NCBI GenBank assembly: GCA_024180945.1
Contig: JAKSGN010000041.1
Location: 3,286,001-3,350,000, forward strand
Reading direction: 5' to 3'
DNA length: 64,000 nt
Source: Macrophomina tecta
Lineage: Eukaryota; Ascomycota; Dothideomycetes; Botryosphaeriales; Botryosphaeriaceae
Shown here: one piece after another, positions 1 to 9,786 of the stretch
Layout of the letters: each line of letters opens with the position of its first letter
Position numbering within the stretch: position 1 is the first letter of the stretch
The notes under the pieces: generated by a model
What the model saw: the letters and a program-made list of their open reading frames with translations, nothing else
Told to the model about the DNA's origin: nothing
Databases searched by the model: none
Program-made: the position numbers and the translations under genes

Positions 1-52
1 CCTGCGCCAGATCCCAAGCGAACAAATGATACGTCGAACAATCAAAACTCTC

Positions 53-2674
53 TCAAATCTCACCCTGCTGGATCCTCTTCACTGGATGCAGCAGCATGCC
101 CGGTAGACACATGCGTCCGCCCGCTACCGGCTTCTCCGAGTCTCTGTTGTCGCTTCCGCCCACCTGTACGCGTTCGCCACCTTGGCCATGCTCCTCCTCT
201 TGGCCACCGACGATCTTCTCAGGTTCACCCCACTCGTGGATCTTAACCTTCCAGCCCAGCCATCTCCTGTAAATGTCCTTGGGGAAGCGAGAGCTGAAGT
301 ACCAAGACCAACCATAGTAGTTATGCTCGCGGTCACCGTTATATGGCGAGTCGGGACCTTCAGACCAACCAATGGGATTGAAGTCGCCATCAAGGTTGGC
401 GTTGAAGATGGCGTCGATGTAGTGCGGCGGCCACACACGATCGAACCAGATAGGCTGAGGAGCGTAGACAGCCTTCAAACCGTGCTGAAGCGCGACAGTC
501 GCGGGCCACATCTCAGCCTGCATGCAGCGACCGACCTTATTCTCGATGTGCATCGTGTGCAACATGCGCTTGCTGAAACGTGCGACCGTGTTGATGAAAA
601 TGCGGCGTGGGATGGTGACGAAACGAGGGTCAGTGTAGGCATTGTCGTACGGGTCGACACTGAAATCAGGGTGGAGGCCAGGAATGTAGTTCCAGATCTT
701 GTCGCGGTAAGACCAGAAAGTGCGAACGGGGTCAAACATGGGCAGGAGCGTGATGAGATCAGCCTCCTCACCAACACCCCATTCGTAGTTATCGACATTC
801 ATCTCATGCGGAGGCATGGGGCCAACGGGCGTCTGCACTGGAGAGTAGGGCTGTGGGCCCCAAACAGGGCTGGGAACTTGACCTTGGCTCCAAGCGTCCT
901 CAACAATCTGGTTGGTGTCGTTGAAGTAGGTCTCATAGTCGCCGTGAAGGCCAGGAATGTAGTAGCGCTTGTTGCGCTCCCAGAGGTACTTCCTGGGCTG
1001 ATTCCTGGCAAAGTCCTGAATCTTGCTGAGGAAATGGTAGTGCTGGCCGGTGTAACGAGCATCGGTCTCCCAATTCCAGATGTAGTCAAACTCCGGGTGG
1101 GTCTTGCTAAACCACTGAACAGGCATGAACTGGTGCCAGTACACCTGCCAGTCGGTAACCTCGGGGTAAGCCCTCTGGCAGATATCCTCGTTCCACAGAA
1201 TGGAAATGCTGCGCAACTCGGTAGGGACGACCTTCTTGAGCATGTCATCGTAGGCCTGGGGATCGTCGAAGATGGGAACGGAGCGGTCCTTGACGTTGAC
1301 AAAGAGGAAGACCTGGAATTCGCCACCGGAGAAAAGCGACGTCTCCTGGATCATAGCGCGGATGGCCTGGAGATCGTTGTCGGTGTAGGTGTAACCTTCC
1401 CACGTCCGGATCAGGATGGCGGTGCGCGAGTGGTACTTCTGGGTGATTTCGCCCTTCATCTCACGGGCGGTGAGCTCGGTGCTGTAGGCGCTGTTGCTGA
1501 GCGTATCGACTTCAGTGTCTGGGATGTCGAGGCCGGGCTGGAGGTTGGTCTCCTTGGTGCGAGCCTCGGGAGCGAAACGCTCGTGGTTGCGCTCGACGCA
1601 CTGGTTCTGCAGCTTGCCCCAGTTGACCTTCCTCCAGATGACCTGCTGCTCCTGGACGGGCTCCCAATCGGGCAGATCGTACTCGTCTGCACCGAAACCA
1701 TACGCACCATACCGGCCATAGCGGTCGAAGCAAATGTTGGCATCCAGACCCAGACCCTCAATCGTTCCGGTAGACGGCTTCGGAAACTGACTCGAAACCT
1801 CAGGGTAAGCCTTGACCAGGTCTAGGTAGCTCTCGTTTAGAGGCTTGCCGCGCGGGCCTTCGCACGCCACATAGTCGCCCTTCCACTGCTTCTTCCACTC
1901 AGGGCTGTTGTACTCGGGATACGGGAGGTAGGGCTTGGGCTCGGGGGCGTTTTTTAACGATTTCACTCCTTGTGTATAATATCCACGCTCGCTGTTTATG
2001 TTCATTAGCGTCCGAAGCCTTTCCAGTGCTCGGACAGGAGAACTTACGCAGGGAATGCTTCCCACCGGTTGGGGTCGTAGTCACGGGTGATATAGTCCTG
2101 GTAAGCAGGCCAATGCGAAGGGTCAGGGTCGGGGCGGCTCCAGACGAGCATCTTATTCAGGTACTGGCGCATGTTGGAGACAGGCGACAGCTTCTTCGTG
2201 TGGGTGATTGCCGATTCCTTCTTCGTCTTAATGACATCCTTGAAAGCGTGCCAGCTGCTGCCGTTGGGCTTGGACTGGGGCGTGGACGAGGCGGAGGAGG
2301 CGGCGGTTGCTGTTGCGGGGATGAGCGAGGTAGACGTCTTCTCCTTAAGCGCCTGGGAATCATCAGCTGGCGGTTGAAAGCGCTCGGGAGAGAAGGCAAC
2401 TTACCGCCGAAGACGGGAACGAATAGTGCTGGTGCCATTCCTTGTCCGTGTCCGCCGCAGCGTCCTGCGCGGGCGACAAGTCCTCCTCGGCGGTGAGGTG
2501 CTCCTGCTGGGCCTCTTGGGCGTACTTCTCGTTCGAGACGGCGTTCTCGAGCGGGACCACGCGGTCGTCGAGGTAGTTTGTGTAGAAGGAGCTGCGGAGG
2601 GAGAGGAACAGCAGACAGACGGCGACGAAGACCACAAGGACCAGCTTGCGCGGTCCCACGGCCGAGACTAGCAT
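53..2674 (-). CDS. DUF3405 family type II membrane protein
   Basis: The model is complement(join(53..1991,2048..2352,2405..2674)), 837 aa, with donors GTAAGT at 2404 and 2047 and all joins in frame. Residues 10-28 form one hydrophobic segment after a short basic N-terminus, which suggests a signal anchor and a lumenal or extracytoplasmic body. Residues 30-130 are low-complexity and probably a stem. The rest matches the fungal DUF3405 family by my recognition: an RTWEGYTY block, a core rich in Trp, Tyr and Asp around IWNWETDARYTG, and a C-terminal RRWLGWKVKIHEWG segment. DUF3405 proteins are often compared to glycosyltransferases, but I know of no proven reaction, so function is open. The ATG at 2674 is chosen because it starts the hydrophobic anchor. 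The second intron is short (56 nt) and its acceptor could shift slightly. Confidence 0.88.
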
Positions 2675-5600
2675 GCTGACGGGGTGAGGATACTCGAATT
2701 AGGGCGGGGATAGCGGTGGGTGTTAGAGAGCGTACGCAGCCGGCGGTCGGCGCGATATCAGGCTGGTCGGGGCTGGGGCAGCGCGGGCGTGTCCTCTACG
2801 CAAGCATGTCCGGCGGCGCTGTGGGATGGAGGAGGGGGCCCGCGGGCTCAGCTGTGCAGCGAGGGGACAGGTGTTGGAGAGGCGTGGGCGCAGGGATTCG
2901 GGGGCGCTGGAGGTTTTTCTTCAGCGGCGACGGCTTGAGGAGCAACACAGGCGCTACTCTTGCACGCTACTGCCCCGGCTGCTTTGGGACTTGCATGGGG
3001 GGCCATAGCCCCCCCTCGCTGCTTCAAGGCGCCCAAAAGCCCTGGATCCCAGCAGCACAGGGCAGCATCTAACGCGGCGCGTTTCGACCCTCACACCCTG
3101 CGCCAGCCCACCGCCACTGGCCGCACTGCCAGCCGGCCATCCAGCCCAGGAGCGCGCGGCGGGTCGGCGGGCAAACGCGTCCGCGTCATCCACAAAACTG
3201 TGCCTTACAGACGCCCGCAGCACCACAGTCGCCGGCCTCGTTCTACCTGAGGCACCGCAGTGCAGGGCCACAGGGCCGCCTCCCGCGCCGATCGCACTGC
3301 TGTCGCCAGCAACCGCCAGCGGCCATGACGCGCGATCTTCAGGAGGACCCGAGTGGCTGTCCAATCCCCATGTTTCACGCCCCTCATGCCCACCGCCGCC
3401 CCAACTCCGCTGCCACGGAGAAACTCGCTACGGCGACGCTGGAGATTTCGATAAACGTGCCGGCCGCGTCGCCATTGGCCGCGCCGGCTGCACTCCTCCC
3501 GCCGTCCCTTTTGTCTCGGTCCGCCCCTGGCCGCCGTTTCGGCTGCCGGGCCCGCCGCAATTTTGTACACCACGGGCGGCCTGCCACCGACACACGCAAG
3601 GAGCAGTCGCGAGGGGAAGCGATCTTCCATGCGCTGTGCAAAGCGGTCAAGCACTCCAGCTAGCTGCACGCCGTGGCCGTGGCGGTGCGGCTGCCGGCCG
3701 GGGCAGCGTCGACGCTCGCCACGCGCTGCACTGCGCCGGCGGACGCGTCAAGCGGCTGTCAGATTTTAGAACCCGGCCTGCTAAAAATGGCCGACCACCA
3801 CCACGCCTCGCTCAGCCAGCTGCCGGGTGCTTGCTGCTGCTGCACTGCACTGGCCGCCTTCGAAGCTTCTCTGGCCTTCCCGCGCAGATCGGCTGGCGAC
3901 ATGGCCCCGTTTGCGTGGCCCAAGGCCGAGCTCCTCGACCTCTTGCCCTCCTCGGAAGGCCAGCGAGACTCTGAGACAGGGCCGGCGGGGCTCGCTCGTG
4001 TAACCGCGTGCAAAGCACCTCGCAGACACATCCCGCCGGCGCGAAAGAATGAGGCCTGCCAGCCCAGCCTCTCCGGGCAGGTCCAAGACGGTTGGCAGTG
4101 CTCGCGCGGAACTGCCCTCCGCGCCGGCGCTCAATGCGGCAGAAACATGACGCCGCATGTTGATGACGCGAGATTGCACACGAACACCGCAGCGCACGGG
4201 GCTGCGCGGGGCGTCTGCCTGCGAGAAGGATGATCTGGCTCAGCGGACAAGCTCATGTGAAACCCCGTCCTGCGCGTGGGGTGGGTTCTGTTCCGGTCGT
4301 CCTCCTCGCCTGCCCGCTCCCTAGCTTCGCGCCCATGCGCGTGCGGTCACGGTAAGCTCTGCTGCGTCTCTGCTTGAAATAGGCAAAACCGCCTACCCAT
4401 CCCATCGTGGCTCATCCTGCTCCTTGCTTGCGTGCTTGCGGGACGCTAGGCCCCGTCCCGACGCCCTGGTTACGCTGGTGATGGCCGTTTCTGTGTTCTG
4501 CTCTGCGCGCCGGCTTATCGCCGCAAGGAGCAAAGGGAAGAAAAGCAGACGTATTTCTCCTCTCCCCCCTCCCCTTCTCCTGTTCTCTTACTTCCGTGCC
4601 TTGTGGAGACTGGCTGGCTGGCCTCCTATCATGCCAACGAGGAGTACGTAGTGCGAATCTCGGATGGCTGCAGGTGGCGTTCGGAGTGGCAGCAGGAGGC
4701 TAGCGCTCGCCATATACCAGGAGTAAACGAAATATCACTGCGGGTCAAAGGGACGTGTAGGCGTCCGGTCTTGAAGACCCAAGGGAGTGCCCAATATATG
4801 GTCAACAACAGACCCTCTCCCATAAATATTGTGTTGCCATGAATTGCCGGCCGTTGACGAGGCTGTCGCGGACGGCGTCCCGAGTCGCAATCGAGCAGCC
4901 GTTTCCCGTGGTCCCTTGCCTCGTTTGATAAGAGGGGACGCCGCCTCACGGAAAGCCCTCTGCTCTCTTGTCGCCACTGCGAGATATGGGATTCCGAAGA
5001 AGGCCTGCCTTGGCCCCCCACCCACCAACGAACGGAGCAACGTCTTCCATGCCAGAAAGGCCAAGCGCACCACACCGTGCGATCGACAAACCGGATAAGA
5101 ACCCGAGCTCGGGCGATAATAAGGGCGCTGCTCCTTTTGGTAGGAGATCGAGTAATTCCCCCGCCCAGATAGGCTTCCGGCACCGCCGGCGGCGTGCAGG
5201 CATCATTACACGCTGATCCGCTCGCTCGGGGTTGAAACATGCCCGCCAGATTCGTTGAAACATGTCGCAGGGCTGAGGGCCGAAGGATTCTTTTGGAGAC
5301 GGCGTTGCGCAATTCTGCCATCTGCCTACTGGGCAAAGTGGCAGCCGCGGAAAGAAAGCCACATGTTTAGCATCGAAGAGGTCAAACAGGCCTCGATCGG
5401 TGCATGCTCGACCCCAAGACTTTCACTGCCCGGATTGCCATCCGCGAAATTTGAAATTACTCTTTTCCCACCCTCGCTGACGTCCAGGCCGCTTACTTGG
5501 ACGTTTGATTCAGTCATCGGACTTGCGAAATGAGCGAGACCTTAGGGCGACGTTCTTATTGCACCTCCACCTTGGTTTGCTCCACCAGAGTGGGTGAGGC

Positions 5601-6028
5601 GTTCAATCTGAATCACAGTCAGACGTCGCACCTAAGCGCTGAAGGATTCTACAGATGAACAATTCATCTCCCGTGTGCACGCCATCTACACACCGCTCTC
5701 GATAGATATTTCGTCATGGGTTGTGTTCTAATCCCGCGATGTGGGCACCGTTTCCATTAGACTAGCTATCTTGTGGTTGGCATGGAGTGCGACCAGGTTA
5801 CTACATGCGCGGACCAATGGCGTAACACAATGCAGATTGCCCCAAGAAGGTGGACATAAGATAACATGCATGCCGGCACAGAGAGAGATGCTGGAAGATG
5901 TGAGTAGCACAGCGCAGACGCTGGCATTCAAGGTCAACCGATGCGCTCACGATGTCTCATTTGCCGCACGATAAACCCCGGCTTTGCCGTCCCTTACTAT
6001 ACATGATTATGATACAACGCCGGTAAAA
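2675..6028. other. Gene-free stretch, GC-rich in its first half
   Basis: It holds the upstream region of the DUF3405 gene and the 3' flank of the mL57 gene. Open frames of 60-235 codons occur on both strands, but none shows a recognisable domain, they overlap freely, and their composition (runs of Arg, Pro, Ala, Ser) is what GC-rich noncoding DNA gives. Two ACGCGT hexamers occur here (near 3175 and 3744). The composition becomes less GC-rich after about 5.3 kb. I see no tRNA, transposon or satellite. Confidence 0.5.
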
Positions 6029-6990
6029 TCATGACCTGGAAATGCCAAGCGGTGCCAGTATCCTGTCACGGACCGTCCTGTTAGCAACATCGCCGCCCTT
6101 CTGCATAGCCAACGCGCCCACAACGGCGTACAAAGTCTGCGCCAGCACGACGTCTATGCCGGAGCCTTGAAGGTTGTCCGCCTACGATGCACGCAATGCT
6201 ATTAGCTCGCGCTGAGACCAACTGATCAGCTTAGCATTTGCCGTGCACTCACCTTCTTGGGCTTCCACCTAATCACTGGCTCGAAACCATAATCCCTAGC
6301 CAACGCCGCAAGCCTCGTCTTGCCCACCATGTCGTCCTTCGCCTTAGGAGAAAGGTTCCTCAAGCCATCCAACGCGGGGTGCGAGAACGGCTCACGGCCG
6401 TGGGAATCAGCCTGGCGACCGCCCACAGGACCTCTAGGCATGCTCAGCAGTGCCAGAGAGGTCTGCAGCTCCACAATGCGTTTCCCTGCAGCTTCACATT
6501 AACAATTGACCGGGTGGTGACAATGGGCCGATATCGTCTCGTGCGTACCCAGATATGCCAGCCGGTCGTTGAAGCCTCGCCTTCCGTGATCGAAGCTCTT
6601 GTGTGTCACCGCCAGCCACTTGATCTCCTCGGGGAGAAACGTGTCGCCGCCCTTGCCCAGCATCCGCGTGTAGGCGTCGTCGAGCTTGCGCGGGTCCTCG
6701 GTGATGGTCCACTCGTTGCCCGGCTTGACAGGTCGTAGCCGCACGGGTGCCGCCATGGCGCGGGGGGTCTGCTTCCATCGGGGCACATCGGTGGGGTCCG
6801 GGGCGGGCTTGGGGTCCTGGACCTGGGCGGCGGAGGCGTAGGGACGGCGGTGGGCGATGATGGCGGAGGTCGGCGATGATGCGGACGCGGAAGAGATGGT
6901 GGGTGCGGGCGACTGCGACGAGCGGTGGGCACAGCGGACGGTCGACCTGGCGGCGGCGACCAGCGGTCGGAGAGGAGCTTTGGAGGCCAT
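6029..6990 (-). CDS. Mitochondrial large-subunit ribosomal protein mL57 (MrpL15-like, RNase III fold)
   Basis: The model is complement(join(6029..6181,6253..6485,6549..6990)), 275 aa. The first ~55 residues are rich in Ser, Ala and Arg without acidic residues, as expected of a mitochondrial presequence. The body has the RNase III-like pattern LAVTHKSFDHG followed by FNDRLAYLGKRIVELQ. In true RNase III the second block carries the catalytic acidic residues (ERLEFLGD); here the Asp after Gly is Lys, so the protein should be a structural, non-cleaving member, as yeast MrpL15/mL57 is in the mitoribosome. The last exon (VLAQTLYAVVGALAMQKG) is the typical C-terminal helix pair. Introns of 63 and 71 nt have donors GTACGC and GTGAGT. 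The gene is divergent from RTT109, with 222 bp between start codons. Confidence 0.85.
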
Positions 6991-7212
6991 TGAGATTCGG
7001 GCACGGTAGCAGGGCCGGGTGTGAGGGAGCCGCGACGGGTGCGAGCGCGTGAGCCGGGCGGATGGTTGTGCTGGTGCAGGTCAAAAAGTTCGGCGATCCT
7101 TTTTCGCCGACGCATGTCACCGGCCGGAGCCAAAGCGCGCCCCCAACCCCAGCTCCAGCTCCCCAGCTCCCGGAGCTCCACCTTACTTTTTCCTCCAAAT
7201 ACCCACAGGAAG
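6991..7212. promoter_or_regulatory. Divergent promoter region of mL57 and RTT109
   Basis: Only 222 bp separate the two start codons, so both promoters must lie here or overlap the genes. It contains a perfect 7-bp inverted repeat, TCGGCGA at 7090-7096 and TCGCCGA at 7104-7110, separated by seven mostly T bases. The outer CGG and CCG triplets face each other, as in sites for zinc-cluster regulators. That reading is inference; the repeat itself is seen directly. Confidence 0.45.
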
Positions 7213-9027
7213 ATGGATGCCGCGCGCGCCGAGAACAATGGCTCTCTGAGAGATCTTCTGGCCGCCGCGCTTCCACAAGGCGCCAAATTCACGTATTATC
7301 ACATATCAACACCACCTACCAAGTCCAGCCCCATCTTTTCAGCTCCTCCCGGCGCGCGTCCTGAGCGCACTTTCTGCGAATCCCACTTCCTGAACGTGTC
7401 AATCACACCCCAAGATGGAGCGCCACAATCAGAGCACGATAACGCGGCTGGCGAGGTCTTTATATTCGCCATTGAAGTGCTGATCTACACGACGTCGCAT
7501 CTGACAACCATCTTCGTCTCCAAAGCAGACTCGACCGGCTACCTCTCGCTCCTCAAGCTCCCACGCACCTCCTCCTCTCCAATCCGAGCCATACCGACCA
7601 CCTTCATCTCCTGGCTAGTCAAGCACCGCCAACGGCCCGCGACGCGCCTTGTCGTCTCGCTCTTCGCGCGCGCCCAAGACCAGTACCTCTTCCCCGGCAG
7701 CATTGAGAACGCCAGCAAACATGTGGCCGACGATACGGCACTGGTTAAATGGTGGTGCAGAGTGCTAGACCCGGTCCTCCGCGAATACACACCGGAGACA
7801 GCCAGCAAGGCCGAGACGGATGAGCAATCGCAACAGACAACCGCACAAGGCCACCTGATTATCCCCGGCTTCGAGCGCAACGACACCTTTCGTTTCTTCC
7901 CACCCAGCGTACGGGCCGACCCACCCGACCAAAAGCGCTGGCGGCACGGCCACCCGCTCCTCGACATCTCGCGGCATCCGTCCGCGCCGCCGCGCTGCCT
8001 GATCCCGCACTTCCCGGACGACCCCAAGGCGCGCTATATGGACGAGCTGGACGACGAGCTGCCCGACGGCGGCGCGGCGACCGTCACCAGCCCCAGCCGC
8101 GGTACGGGCCAGTGGCGCAGCGTGCGCAGCCTCGCGCAGTTCTGGGAGATGATGGCCTTCCGGCAAGAATGCTCGTCCGGGCGCCTCGTCGGCTTCATCT
8201 GGGTGCTCTTCACGCCCGCCGACGTCGACGCTACCGCAGGCAGCACCAGCAACACCGCCAGCGACGTCGCCTCCGATTCTGGCGAGACGACGACCACCTC
8301 GCTCGCCGAGATGCTCGCACAGCCGCCCACGAAAACAAGAACAACAACCTCCCCCAAACGACCCTCTTCCAATCCCACCCAGCGCCGCCCCCGCCGCCGC
8401 TCCTCCAAGCTCACCGGCCCCATCCTACCCCGCCTCCCACGCATCAAGTCAAACAGCTCCACCGCCCCGGGCCCCGACGTATCCGCCTCGTCCCTCGGCA
8501 GACTGCCTCCCGAGGAATCAAAACACTATCTCTGGCCGCTCGCCTCCCGCGGCACCTTTGTCATCAACGACAAGGACTACCGCCGCGCCACAGAGCTCCT
8601 GCTCCACTCCAACTTCGCCGCCCATGACATCGCCGCCGTCAGCACGCGCAAATGGGTCGACGAGGTGGCTGTGCTGAGCGGGAGTGTTCGTGGGAAGAGG
8701 TGGGGGGTCGAGGTTGTGGGAAGGAGGAAGACGGAGGATGGCGAGAGCGCGGCCCTGAATGGTGGGGGCGCGGTGCAGGAAGGAGTGGGCCAGGTCAATA
8801 CGCTGGATGTGAGGAAGAGGAAGGGCGGCGATGGGGTCGCCGCGGCGGCTCAGCAGCAACAGGGGGCTGAGGGTAATGCCGCTGTGAACGTTCTGTCGGC
8901 AGGGCTGGTCAGGAAGAAACCAAAGACGGAAACTGCTGCTGCTGCCCCTGCTGTCGAGGCGCAGTCGGCCGATGCCGGCGTCAATGTGCTGGCCGGTAAT
9001 TTGGTCAGGAAAAAGCCTAAAGCTTGA
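7213..9027 (+). CDS. rtt109: Histone acetyltransferase Rtt109 (H3K56)
   Basis: Single exon, 604 aa. The open frame extends upstream to 7021, but the ATG at 7213 begins the conserved N-terminus (LRDLLAAALPQGAKFTYYHISTPP). Recognised Rtt109 blocks are ESHFLNVSI with an EVFIFAIEVLIYTT segment, the substrate-domain stretch SGRLVGFIWVLF, and the C-terminal catalytic block LASRGTFVINDKDYRRATELLLHSNF ending near the KW of STRKW. Rtt109 acetylates H3K56 (and H3K9/K27) on newly made H3-H4 together with Asf1 or Vps75, in replication and DNA-damage tolerance. A Ser/Thr/Pro-rich basic insert lies at about residues 355-430. The C-terminus carries two copies of a VNVL..LVRKKPK motif (558-571, 590-603) that look like nuclear localisation signals. 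Convergent with the ligase gene downstream. Confidence 0.93.
   Translation: MDAARAENNGSLRDLLAAALPQGAKFTYYHISTPPTKSSPIFSAPPGARPERTFCESHFLNVSITPQDGAPQSEHDNAAGEVFIFAIEVLIYTTSHLTTIFVSKADSTGYLSLLKLPRTSSSPIRAIPTTFISWLVKHRQRPATRLVVSLFARAQDQYLFPGSIENASKHVADDTALVKWWCRVLDPVLREYTPETASKAETDEQSQQTTAQGHLIIPGFERNDTFRFFPPSVRADPPDQKRWRHGHPLLDISRHPSAPPRCLIPHFPDDPKARYMDELDDELPDGGAATVTSPSRGTGQWRSVRSLAQFWEMMAFRQECSSGRLVGFIWVLFTPADVDATAGSTSNTASDVASDSGETTTTSLAEMLAQPPTKTRTTTSPKRPSSNPTQRRPRRRSSKLTGPILPRLPRIKSNSSTAPGPDVSASSLGRLPPEESKHYLWPLASRGTFVINDKDYRRATELLLHSNFAAHDIAAVSTRKWVDEVAVLSGSVRGKRWGVEVVGRRKTEDGESAALNGGGAVQEGVGQVNTLDVRKRKGGDGVAAAAQQQQGAEGNAAVNVLSAGLVRKKPKTETAAAAPAVEAQSADAGVNVLAGNLVRKKPKA
8884..9021 (+). repeat. 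Two copies of a 14-codon basic motif at the Rtt109 C-terminus
   Basis: Copies at 8884-8925 and 8980-9021 both encode VNVL-x3-LVRKKPK. The DNA has diverged more than the protein, mostly at third positions, which suggests the motif is kept by selection. The likely role is a paired NLS or chaperone-binding tail; this is inference. Confidence 0.7.
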
Positions 9028-9786
9028 GCAGCACTAAGCATGCTTGGGATAATAAACTGGGCGACGGGGCGTCAAAAAGGAGGAGGGGCGAGCGACGGGG
9101 GGTTTGCCTGCGTCCACCGCTCGTGCAGCCTTTTTAGCGGGGGCTGAAGCTCGTATTTGGAGAGAGAGTCTGAGCTCCGAAACACAGGCATTATTGGGAA
9201 AAGGGCGAATGAAGGTCTTATCTTGGGTTTGGAATTCTTTTTTTTATGTTTTTGGGTCGTTCGGAAAGGAGAAAAAAAATATGATTCCCCCCTGCACGGT
9301 CTGAGGGAAACGCGGACCTTTCTTTCTTTCTTTCTTTTTTTTTTTTTCCTTGGAGAGCGGATGTGCGTGGTTTGATCTTAATATACCACGTTTCTATATG
9401 GCAGATAGTTGGATTTGATTCTTCAGAAGCTGATGGCGTAGATATGCGGTAATGATTTGGGCCGTTGCGGTCATCCAGACCTCTCTCTACATAGTTGACA
9501 GGTCGAGAATGGCGTAAGAGCAAATTTTGGATCCATCTGGAGTGGAGGCATTCTTCTGAGCGTACATGTTCAGGGAACTTGAGTACGTCTACGCCCGGAG
9601 AATGCTTCAACTCCGCCTCGCACTTGCTCCTGCGGCCATGTCGGCCTGTGGTAAACGTGCTTCGGGTGAAAGGAAGAGGAAAATAGTAACAGCCATAAAA
9701 CATCCGAATGACGAAAAACTGATGCAAAGATCCAAGCAGCGCGTCTCGAATGCTCACTAAACCCCTCATACCAAACGCTAGCAACC
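9028..9786. other. Shared 3' region of two convergent genes
   Basis: It holds the 3' ends of rtt109 (plus) and the DNA ligase gene (minus). A TTTC-type microsatellite running into a T tract lies at about 9319-9348. I see no coding region; the open frames here are short and antisense to each other. Confidence 0.5.
9319..9348. repeat. TTTC microsatellite and poly-T tract
   Basis: Four TTTC units run into an uninterrupted T tract, between the convergent 3' ends of rtt109 and the ligase gene. Confidence 0.8.

Noticed and set aside
182..1825. 547-codon plus-strand open frame
   Set aside because: It is antisense to the recognised DUF3405 exon and its translation is Val/Leu/Arg/Asp-rich shadow text with no domain.
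4629..5336. 235-codon minus-strand open frame
   Set aside because: No recognisable family, irregular composition and no supporting neighbours or splice structure.
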